From Leptolyngbya sp. 'hensonii' (GTDB lineage Bacteria > Cyanobacteriota > Cyanobacteriia > GCF-001939115), in NCBI RefSeq assembly GCF_001939115.1, contig NZ_MQTZ01000002.1, positions 33,555 through 68,831 on the forward strand: a stretch of 35,277 nucleotides of DNA. The letters run 5' to 3'. The notes below the pieces were generated by a model that worked only from the letters and a program-made list of their open reading frames with translations, was not told where the DNA came from and ran no database searches. Position 1 is the stretch's first letter; every line of letters begins with the position of its first letter. Both the position numbers and the translations under genes were made by a program. Positions 1-6,065 of the stretch are shown in pieces.

Positions 1-540
1 AGAGGGGGGCATATCCTCCCGATCGATCAGGGGGAGGGGAGGGGGGGCATCGGCAGTGGGTTGGGCCAGTTGACGGAACAGATCAGCTACGATCGCTGCA
101 TCTTCCTCATAATCTAAGTCTGCTTCAGTCGGGTAGGGCTGATCTGCTGGTGATGGTTGCCAATCTTCTTTGTAAGAATGCAGCACCGTCACCTTGAAGC
201 CGGGGTATTGCGATCGGAGATAGGAACTGATGTTTTCCCAGGGAAGATACAGCAACGCTTCATCGGCCAGTTCTATCTGAAGTTCCAGGGATGCCTGCTG
301 TTGCCAGACCTGTTGTTGCAAGGGAAGCCATTGGGTCAGGATCGCTCCTTGAAAAAGGGCCTCGCACAGGATCTGACCCATGCGTTCTGGTGGTGTTGCA
401 GCTAACTGTTGCAGCCAATCTGTAACAGGCCAGGTGAGTTGCTCAACTACAACCGAGCCATTACCTGAAGACAGCTCGGCTTGCACTAGATACTCCTGTG
501 CTGCTACCGGAATTACAGAAATATGGAATTCCTGCTTCAC
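1..540 (-). CDS. Unrecognised protein, N-terminal part only (runs off the left edge)
   Basis: A minus-strand reading frame stays open from a GTG start at 540-538 to the window edge, giving about 180 residues. The GTG is preceded by an AGGAGA ribosome-binding site 5-10 bases upstream, and the codons look cyanobacterial, with GCGATCG words in frame. It begins VKQEFHISVIPVAAQEY. The middle is Gln/Leu-rich and contains ALLYLPWENI, and the visible end is acidic and Pro-rich. I do not recognise the family. The LPWE stretch is slightly reminiscent of the LPWE(L/Y) motif found ahead of CHAT-type domains in cyanobacteria, but one short match is weak evidence. There is no signal peptide or membrane segment in the visible part, so it is probably cytoplasmic. 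The C-terminal domains, which would decide its function, lie outside the window. Confidence 0.6.
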   Translation of the reverse strand, partial: MKQEFHISVIPVAAQEYLVQAELSSGNGSVVVEQLTWPVTDWLQQLAATPPERMGQILCEALFQGAILTQWLPLQQQVWQQQASLELQIELADEALLYLPWENISSYLRSQYPGFKVTVLHSYKEDWQPSPADQPYPTEADLDYEEDAAIVADLFRQLAQPTADAPPPLPLIDREDMPPS

Positions 541-654
541 AAACCTTCTCCTGGAGATACACCTGACTGGTCAGACCCCTCGTTGGCTGAGTTCTCCTCA
601 CCAACAGCGTAGATGAAATCTTACAGTCCGGCTAGCAAGTAGTTGTCTTCACTT

Positions 655-840
655 CAAATCAAAGGGAGGTGATTCCACTCCCCTCTTAAGACGTAAATCC
701 GGCTAAAAAGTTACACCGGAAAACTTATGGCAGATTGGGAACAAACCTTCCGGATGGGCATCCCCCAAGCTGAAAAGTGTAGTGGTAGATGCACCCTGAT
801 TAATTTTCCGGCTCAAAAACTTGAGTCGGAATTTTTTTTG
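655..840 (+). ncRNA. Candidate small structured RNA upstream of the thioredoxin-like gene
   Basis: No convincing protein is coded here, but the plus strand can fold into a row of hairpins. These are GGGAG/CTCCC near 663-685, TCCGG/CCGGA near 698-721, and GGATG/CATCC near 753-765. They are followed by a strong intrinsic terminator at 808-839. The order of hairpins then terminator, ending 80 bases before the next start codon, suggests an independent short transcript rather than a leader. A GGAAAAC and a GGGAACA lie in the middle part and loosely recall the repeated loop motif of the cyanobacterial Yfr2 family, but the match is not good enough to name it. An alternative is the 3' end of a leader or an antisense transcript. 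Confidence 0.3.
808..839 (+). terminator. Rho-independent terminator
   Basis: A nine-pair stem (CCGGCTCAA with TTGAGTCGG, one G-T pair) closes a four-base loop and is followed by A then eight T. It reads on the plus strand and would end any transcript from the 640-800 region before the thioredoxin-like gene. Confidence 0.8.
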
Positions 841-921
841 TAATGGTTCCTCCAGGCGCTACATTAAGAATCTAAGACCATGAATCCGATCATGGGGATA
901 ATATTTCCTGGAGAGAAATCC

Positions 922-1236
922 ATGAATCGCGCTGTCATCAAATTTTCTTCAGAAGATTGTGGAATTTGCCACAAAATGTCTTTTTACGACGAGAAAGTAA
1001 CTGAGGAATTGGGATTACGCTTTGTCAGTGTCAAGATGCAGGATACTGCTACCTATCGACAGTATCGCAAGATTCTTCTGACTCAATATCCCGATAAGGC
1101 TGAAATGGGCTGGCCCACCTACATCCTCTGTGATGAACCGGAAGGGGAATTTAAGATTTTAGGTGAGGTAAAAGGCGGGCACCCGAAGGGAGAGTTTCGC
1201 CAAAAGTTGCAGGAAGTTCTGGCTGGGCTGGAATAG
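922..1236 (+). CDS. Small thioredoxin-fold protein (CGIC active site)
   Basis: 104 residues when started at ATG 922, which has a GGAGAG ribosome site 7-12 bases upstream. An in-frame ATG at 880 would add 14 unconserved residues and is rejected. The N-terminus reads beta-strand, then EDCGICHKM with the redox pair Cys-Gly-Ile-Cys at about residues 14-17, as in thioredoxin-like proteins. A cis-proline-like segment (GWPTYIL) follows near residue 65, and a helix closes the fold. It lacks a signal peptide, so it should act in the cytoplasm as a thiol-disulfide oxidoreductase or redox sensor. CGIC differs from the classical WCGPC, so substrates may differ from those of the thioredoxin at 3717. It converges with the DUF296 gene 29 bases downstream. 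Confidence 0.85.
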   Translation: MNRAVIKFSSEDCGICHKMSFYDEKVTEELGLRFVSVKMQDTATYRQYRKILLTQYPDKAEMGWPTYILCDEPEGEFKILGEVKGGHPKGEFRQKLQEVLAGLE

Positions 1237-1265
1237 GGGGGGATCCCACACAGGCTCTGACCGGA

Positions 1266-1676
1266 TTATGGCAATCGATCGGGGGCAGGTTGAATGTACA
1301 ATTCCCGGAACCCAGTCTGTTCGTCAGGCTGTCGCAGGAAAATATAGTCTGGCGTGCTACCAATGACAATTTCTGCTGTTGTGTAGATGGGGCAACCCTC
1401 CTGGAGATGCCCCCCAATGGTGGCTCCCGTTTCATCGGCCAGAGATAGGTGCAGATGCAATCCGTGGATGGAAAGGGTTCCAACCAGAGAAACAATCTCA
1501 AATTTGCCCTGGAAGACCTGGGGCTCACGTTGGTTGGCTAGCCGGAGCGTTGCCTGCCGCAGGCTACCCACAGCAGTCAGGATAAAACCAGCCTGGATCT
1601 GATGGGCCTGGGTGAACTCCCTCAGACTCTGACGCAGGTCCTGGTGAGGACCTAACCGCAGGGGCAAGACGTTCAT
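1266..1676 (-). CDS. DUF296 / PPC-domain protein
   Basis: 136 residues from ATG 1676, whose first bases overlap the TGA stop of the upstream gene (ATGA), so translation is probably coupled. The whole protein is one PPC (DUF296) domain. It has an N-terminal strand and helix, AGFILTAVGSL, a second strand-rich half, and the histidine-rich segment LHLHLSLADETGATIGGHL, where family structures place metal-binding histidines. Bacterial DUF296 proteins are compact trimers of uncertain function; in plants the same domain is attached to AT-hooks and acts in DNA-binding regulators. No AT-hook is present here. Coupling to the acidic repeat protein with an HTH-like tail suggests the two proteins work together, which is inference. 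Confidence 0.85.
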   Translation of the reverse strand: MNVLPLRLGPHQDLRQSLREFTQAHQIQAGFILTAVGSLRQATLRLANQREPQVFQGKFEIVSLVGTLSIHGLHLHLSLADETGATIGGHLQEGCPIYTTAEIVIGSTPDYIFLRQPDEQTGFRELYIQPAPDRLP

Positions 1677-3553
1677 CGGGGAACAAATCGGCCATCTGGA
1701 CGACAGATCCAGGCAATCCCATCTGGATCGAGCGAACGACTCCACTCCCCAAAGTCTTCCCGTTCTTTACGGCGACTAACCGTACTGGAATTAACCTTTA
1801 ACCTGCGGGCCAGGGTTCTACCAGAGAGGGATCCGGCATCGGCATTGTCCACCTCAGCCAGAATCTCCAAATAAGCCTGCCAGAAGATCAGGAACACCGC
1901 CATAACCAGCATCAGCAAAGACTCAGGTTTGCGTAAAACCTCACGCACACTGGAGCCTGAAGGATGTCCCGCCGTCAGGGCATTCTCTTCTGATTCTGCA
2001 TCCACAACCTGGACTTCCCGGGGAATGGCTGGAGCCTCAGGCACAGTGGCAAGAGAAGTAACAGGCTCCTGAATCTCTGGAATGGCGGCAATTTCCGCTC
2101 CAGGAGGAATGGCCATCGCCTCAGAAGCATCATCACCTGCCTGGGGGATGAGTTCCGGCTCTGCAAGCAGGTCACTCTCCCACCGATCGAGATTCAGGGC
2201 CGGTTGTTCCAGAGTTTCCGTGAAGCCATCCTCCGGAAGGATTTCTGAGCTGTCAATGCTTAGCTCAGCAGACCCCAGGAAATCGGCTAGACGATCGTCC
2301 AGGTTGAGGCTGGGGGAAGCCATCTCCGTATCCCACGAATCCGGGGCTGAGTTCGATCGCTCTGGTTCATAAACATCCAGTTCCGGCTCTTCCAGCGCAT
2401 CCATGAGGCTGTCCTCTGGACTGCACTCTGGTTCATAAACATCGAAACCGGGTTGTTCCAGGGTATCCACCAAGGCATTGGCCAGGCTGATCTCCGGCTG
2501 ATCAAAGTCCAGGCTGGGTGCTTCCAACCCCTCCTCCAGCGCATCTTCCAGGCTTAACCCCGGTTCATCAACACTCAGATCAGAGGCTTCCAGCACGTCT
2601 TCCAGGCTTAATTCTGGTTCATCAACATCCAGATCAGAGGCTTCCAGCACGTCTTCCAGGCTTAATTCTGGTTCATCAACACTCAGATCAGAGGCTTCCA
2701 GCACGTCTTCCAGGCTTAATTCTGGTTCATCAACATCCAGATCAGAGGCTTCCAGCACGTCTTCCAGGCTTAATTCTGGTTCATCAACATCCAGATCAGA
2801 GGTTTCCAATGCATTTTCCAGGCTTAATTCTGGCTGATCACAGTCCAGGCTGGGTGCTTCCAACCCCTCCTCCAGACTGAATGCCGGTTCAGCGTCAACC
2901 AAATCAGCCAGAATCTCATCTTCCGGCTGACCCCGTTGTGAGGTCTGCTCAAGAGCGATTTCCAGATCAGGGGCAGGGAGATCCTGGGGGGACTCTGCTA
3001 CCACTTCCGAGTCAAGAACATTGAGCGCGATCGGGGGATCTGCCATCAGTTCCTCTGACTCAGACAGGTTCAGATCAGCCTCCCCTGCCTCACTCCCAGG
3101 CAGTTCCTCCCCCAGGGGCAAGGTTACAGATGAATCCACAAGCGGGATCGGGTCAGACTCAACGGCTGGCTCTCCAGGATCTGTCATCAGCAGAAATTCA
3201 GCATCGTCTACCCTTTCACCCAAAGGTTCAGCCTCTACTGTGGCAGCATAATGGGCCAGTTCCTCTTGTTTCACTTCTCGATTCCAGTCAGCCACTTTCT
3301 CTCCCAGGCGTCTCCAGTAAATTCGGACCGCTTGGACAGAGAACGTATGGAGTCGGAGCAGACCCTGGGAAACCAGTGCCACCATCAGATTCTGATCCGG
3401 GGGTTGGCCAGATTCCAGCAGCACATAAAGGGCTTCTCCCTGACGGGCCACCCGGACTATTACACCATGGGCCAGGGTGGATTCGCTAATAACAGATGCG
3501 ATCGCCTGGGGGTCGCCTTGATTGGCGCGTTCCAAAACCTCCTCCAGTGACAT
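1673..3553 (-). CDS. Acidic tandem-repeat membrane protein with C-terminal HTH-like segment
   Basis: 626 residues from ATG 3553. Residues 1-90 (LEEVLERANQGDPQAIAS onward) form a small alpha/beta domain that I recognise as recurrent at the N-terminus of cyanobacterial proteins of unknown role. Residues 110-520 are very acidic and low in complexity. They include at least five near-identical 18-residue repeats (DVDEPELSLEDVLEASDL) and several diverged ones. A single hydrophobic segment near residue 550 (LLMLVMAVFLIFWQAYLEIL) could cross the membrane. The last 60 residues contain LARRLKVNSSTVSRRKERED, an HTH-like pattern, followed by DPDGIAWICRPDGRFVPR, also seen at the end of other cyanobacterial proteins. 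No signal peptide is visible, so the acidic part is probably cytoplasmic. Function unknown; scaffold or regulatory roles are both possible. The stop overlaps the start of the DUF296 gene. Confidence 0.8.
   Translation of the reverse strand: MSLEEVLERANQGDPQAIASVISESTLAHGVIVRVARQGEALYVLLESGQPPDQNLMVALVSQGLLRLHTFSVQAVRIYWRRLGEKVADWNREVKQEELAHYAATVEAEPLGERVDDAEFLLMTDPGEPAVESDPIPLVDSSVTLPLGEELPGSEAGEADLNLSESEELMADPPIALNVLDSEVVAESPQDLPAPDLEIALEQTSQRGQPEDEILADLVDAEPAFSLEEGLEAPSLDCDQPELSLENALETSDLDVDEPELSLEDVLEASDLDVDEPELSLEDVLEASDLSVDEPELSLEDVLEASDLDVDEPELSLEDVLEASDLSVDEPGLSLEDALEEGLEAPSLDFDQPEISLANALVDTLEQPGFDVYEPECSPEDSLMDALEEPELDVYEPERSNSAPDSWDTEMASPSLNLDDRLADFLGSAELSIDSSEILPEDGFTETLEQPALNLDRWESDLLAEPELIPQAGDDASEAMAIPPGAEIAAIPEIQEPVTSLATVPEAPAIPREVQVVDAESEENALTAGHPSGSSVREVLRKPESLLMLVMAVFLIFWQAYLEILAEVDNADAGSLSGRTLARRLKVNSSTVSRRKEREDFGEWSRSLDPDGIAWICRPDGRFVPR
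2548..2817 (-). repeat. Five tandem 54-base in-frame repeats
   Basis: Units begin at 2548, 2602, 2656, 2710 and 2764, each exactly 54 bases and nearly identical. They alternate DLDVDEP and DLSVDEP versions of an 18-residue acidic unit. Diverged units continue on both sides. Near identity at the DNA level indicates recent expansion or homogenisation by slippage or recombination. Confidence 0.95.
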
Positions 3554-3716
3554 AGCTGTAGCCTTGGATTGTGTTTCGATTAGGTCAGTCCCATCTTACC
3601 GGGAATCCAGAGCACTATGACGGGGATTGATCAACCTGGTGCATTCGTGGTTCGGTTTTGTTCAGCTCGTTGTAGTCTTAACCGCCAGAGCCCTTGCAAA
3701 TATCTCAGGGAAGATC

Positions 3717-4043
3717 TCAGGGCAAATGGCGTTGTAAGGCACTGCTAAATTCCTCGTAGGGCTTGACCCCGATCAGGGTTTCCATCAGCTCACCCTGCTT
3801 AAAAAACATGACAGCCGGAATACTTCTAATTCCAAATCGTTTGGCCACAGGTTTGTTACTGTCCAGATCGAGTTTGAAAACTTTGACCTGATCGCCATAC
3901 TCCTCTGCCAGTCGATCCATCAAGGGGGCCACAAGTTTGCAGGGACCACACCATGTTGCGGTGCAATCTACAACCAACAGAGATTCATTGCCCAGAAGGG
4001 AATCCAGTTCAGCTTCATCTTGAATAAACGTAGCTGTGCCCAT
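3717..4043 (-). CDS. trxA: Thioredoxin
   Basis: 108 residues from ATG 4043, with a GGAG ribosome site 10-13 bases upstream; an upstream in-frame ATG at 4082 is less likely. The protein is a complete thioredoxin with the active site WCGPC (Trp31, Cys32, Cys35), the cis-proline segment SIPAVMFF, and the buried acid in VVDCTATWC. It reduces disulfides in cytosolic targets using electrons from ferredoxin- or NADPH-dependent thioredoxin reductase. The extra cysteine in VVDCTATW resembles the x-type (TrxB) cyanobacterial thioredoxins more than the m-type, but that subtype call is from memory of the family and not tested. It stands alone on the minus strand, with 163 bases to the next gene. Confidence 0.93.
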   Translation of the reverse strand: MGTATFIQDEAELDSLLGNESLLVVDCTATWCGPCKLVAPLMDRLAEEYGDQVKVFKLDLDSNKPVAKRFGIRSIPAVMFFKQGELMETLIGVKPYEEFSSALQRHLP

Positions 4044-4711
4044 ATCTATAGTCTCCAGTGTCAATATTGCGTAATGGTGCAATGGCTGAGGATCAACTGT
4101 GTTGCCGAGGATCGACGATTGGCCAAATAGCCAGGGATAGCCTGCTGAAGCAGGGCATTCCCCCGATCGCTACTATAAAGGGGTGTCCAGAGTTTCTGGG
4201 GTGAAATTCCAGACTGAGCAAACCCTGGAAATCTTCTTCTCAGCGTCTTAATGACTCAGCGTTTTGCTGTATCGAAAAATCATTGACGGCCCAGGGCTCC
4301 TTAAAATCATGGAATCCTGATCTTTTACCTGTAACGTTCCTCATAATACACCGAAGTCTGAGCAAAACCTCTACAGATCTGGACCTAAGACTGCCATACC
4401 CCATAAAGCCCATCTGGAAAGCATGGGAGTTTAGGGAAAGCAGCATGGGTCGATCGTTGAGTTAAACATCATCAAGATGGTGCAAATTATGGAGTAGTAT
4501 TCCTGCTGTCTTTCAAGGCACTACTAATGCTACGAGTTTGTTCATAGTTAGAACAAAATTTTGGCTTGATGAAGCAAATTCAAAAAACAAGATTAATCGG
4601 ATTCAATAACTTTCATCTGGGCTTCACAGAGCATAGCTCTGAGGCATTTTAAAATAGAATTGTTGGGATAATAACCCTTTAAAGACCTGTCCTCGTGCCC
4701 CACCAGTCACA
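4044..4711. other. Long spacer without a recognised gene
   Basis: About 670 bases. Short open frames at 4240-4446 (minus) and 4283-4465 (plus) overlap each other, lack ribosome sites and look random. An AT-rich stretch around 4480-4690 precedes the gene at 4712 and probably carries its promoter; TAAAAT at 4650-4655 and TATAAA-like words nearby are possible -10 elements. A short hairpin (CAGAG...CTCTG) lies near 4627-4641. I see no known RNA. Confidence 0.5.
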
Positions 4712-5035
4712 ATGAACACAATAATACTCTTAGGGGTTGCTGTAATTGCCATTTTCTTCCTCCTGATCGTTATTGTTTATGAAGTTCAAAAACAGCAACT
4801 CGGTGGGCCAGGGTTATCCAACCCCCGAATGCCAGCAAAACGATCTCCCTCCAAACCTCGCTTCTCGAGTAATCGGCATGCTCAACTGCATCGAAAACTG
4901 GTGACAATGGTCGGCCATGAAGAAGCGGCCCGCCGCTTATTGCTCTTAGTGCGGGAACGTCATCCGCAAAAATCCATTGAGTGGGTATACGAGAAAGCTA
5001 TTTTTGATCTGGAACGAGATCGGGGCCGATATTAA
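4712..5035 (+). CDS. Small membrane-anchored protein, cyanobacterial hypothetical
   Basis: 107 residues. Residues 3-23 form one N-terminal membrane segment (IILLGVAVIAIFFLLIVIVY). A basic, Pro/Ser-rich linker follows (residues 28-52, with RMPAKRSPSKPRF), then a compact helical tail with LVGHEEAARRLL-like spacing ending in WVYEKAIFDLERDRGRY. The tail pattern (AARRLL, REHP, W..EKAI.DLERDR) looks conserved in cyanobacteria, but I know of no assigned function. The topology predicts a cytoplasmic helical tail held at the membrane. It is monocistronic: the next feature downstream on its strand is a GC-rich hairpin repeat that may serve as its terminator. Confidence 0.75.
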   Translation: MNTIILLGVAVIAIFFLLIVIVYEVQKQQLGGPGLSNPRMPAKRSPSKPRFSSNRHAQLHRKLVTMVGHEEAARRLLLLVRERHPQKSIEWVYEKAIFDLERDRGRY

Positions 5036-5068
5036 GGATCGTGGATTTAATAACTCCGAAATTTTCAG

Positions 5069-5174
5069 CCCTCACCCCCAACCCCCAACCCCTCCCCCTC
5101 TCCCAGCGGGAGAGGGGGCAGGGGGGTGAGGGCAATCAGGAGTTTATCGGTGTTATTTAATTCTCATTCCTAAG
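5069..5174. repeat. Dispersed GC-rich palindromic element, copy A
   Basis: Contains a perfect 11-base-pair hairpin (arms 5094-5104 and 5108-5118, loop AGC) made of CCCCCTCTCCC and its complement, flanked by C-rich and G-rich tracts. The right end (5141-5174) is identical over 34 bases, in inverted orientation, to 15547-15580, the left end of copy B. It lies between the small membrane protein gene and tRNA-Pro, where its hairpin may also end transcription. Confidence 0.8.
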
Positions 5175-5272
5175 ACCCAGGTTTTTCGTCTGGGCACCAG
5201 TCTATCCATACTTGAAGGATTGAGGCATTAGAATCCAATGCTTCTGCTTCTTAATTGACATCACGACAACTC

Positions 5273-5307
5273 AAAAACCGGGTAGGACTCTAAAAGTCTT
5301 ACCCGGT
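5273..5307 (-). terminator. Terminator of tRNA-Pro
   Basis: Read on the minus strand, ACCGGGTAAGACT pairs with the AGTC...TACCCGGT arm across a short T-rich loop, followed by five T. It starts 13 bases after the tRNA 3' end and is oriented to end its transcript. Confidence 0.85.
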
Positions 5308-5320
5308 CCTAAAATCCAAA

Positions 5321-5394
5321 TCGGAGCGGCGGGATTCGAACCCACGACCCCTACTACCCCAAAGTAGTGCGCTACCAAGCTGCGCTACGCCCCG
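5321..5394 (-). tRNA. tRNA-Pro (anticodon GGG)
   Basis: 74 nucleotides with a complete cloverleaf. The acceptor CGGGGCG pairs with CGCTCCG (one G-T pair). The D-arm is GCGC/GCGC, the anticodon stem CTACT/AGTAG closes the loop TTGGGGT, and the T-arm GTGGG/CCCGC has loop TTCGAAT. Loop positions 34-36 are GGG, reading CCC/CCU proline codons; a TGG reading would shift the loop and break the stem. The discriminator base is A, and CCA is not encoded. Confidence 0.95.
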
Positions 5395-5480
5395 ATGTGC
5401 TTTACAACTATACCATACCTCTAGGACGATCGTGATTTCGGCCAGAATCCCGATCGAGGGGGGGAAGCCCCTCCAGAGAC

Positions 5481-5511
5481 TATCTGGCCAGATAGGGGCA
5501 GTCTGCCCCTA
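5481..5511. repeat. Overlapping perfect hairpins
   Basis: TATCTGGCCAGATA (5481-5494) is a perfect palindrome and overlaps TAGGGGCA-GTC-TGCCCCTA (5493-5511), a perfect 8-base-pair hairpin. AGGGGCAG-type hairpins are a common dispersed repeat in cyanobacterial spacers. No transposase or target duplication is seen here. Confidence 0.6.
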
Positions 5512-5693
5512 CTCTTCCTGTCCCCGGAATCATGCCAATTGGGGGCACATGGCAGTATAGTTGTGACCAACTGAATCGCGATCGTCCCTACCTGCCGGAC
5601 ACCGCTGAAATGCTTAGGGCATGATGAAGTCAATTCACAGTTGCGATTGTTACTAGAAGTCGGACGGACGTTTATTCCCCCAGGTCACCCACC

Positions 5694-6065
5694 ATGAATA
5701 ACTCCCCCTTTGAGAATCTCACGAAAAAAGACCTCATCGCCTCCTTCAAAATCTGGTTGATGATGGAGCTAACCGGTTTTGTGATTTTTCCAGTTCTGCG
5801 GCTGATTCAAAACCTGGAGAAACTCCAAAACTGGTTTTTGATCAGCCTGCCTCTGGGAATCGGGGGCATGCTTTTGATCGCAGCCAGTTCTCAGTTCATC
5901 AGCACAGTCAGTGAGCGTCATGCTAACCGCACCGATAAAGGACTGTCCATTTTGGTGGGGCAAGTGGGGGGATGGGTCGGTTCTGCCGGGATTATGTTTC
6001 CCCTGATTGTGGTGGTGAGCCAATTCCTGACAGAAGTCTCGTCTCAAGTTGGCAAGGTAAAATGA
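5694..6065 (+). CDS. Small integral membrane protein of unknown function
   Basis: 123 residues. Hydrophobic segments lie at about residues 20-38 (IWLMMELTGFVIFPVLRLI), 47-65 (FLISLPLGIGGMLLIAASS) and 88-112 (VGQVGGWVGSAGIMFPLIVV), giving two or three membrane crossings. The start ATG 5694 follows a weak ribosome site. Its TGA stop overlaps the ATG of the helicase gene (ATGA), so the two are translationally coupled. I do not recognise the family. Coupling to a UvrD-type helicase is unusual and does not by itself reveal a role; it may simply be a conserved local order. Confidence 0.7.
   Translation: MNNSPFENLTKKDLIASFKIWLMMELTGFVIFPVLRLIQNLEKLQNWFLISLPLGIGGMLLIAASSQFISTVSERHANRTDKGLSILVGQVGGWVGSAGIMFPLIVVVSQFLTEVSSQVGKVK

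Noticed and set aside
590-610. Yfr1-like motif (CTCCTCAC)
   Set aside because: Only eight bases match, the rest of the Yfr1 core and its terminator hairpin are missing at this place.
2518-2880. Plus-strand open frame with repeated LPARLPGLILVHQ units
   Set aside because: It is the antisense reading of the 54-base repeats of the acidic protein; the repeat keeps it open. No ribosome site or family match.
4240-4465. Two overlapping 60-68 codon frames on opposite strands
   Set aside because: Both lack ribosome sites and protein-like composition; mutual overlap suggests chance.
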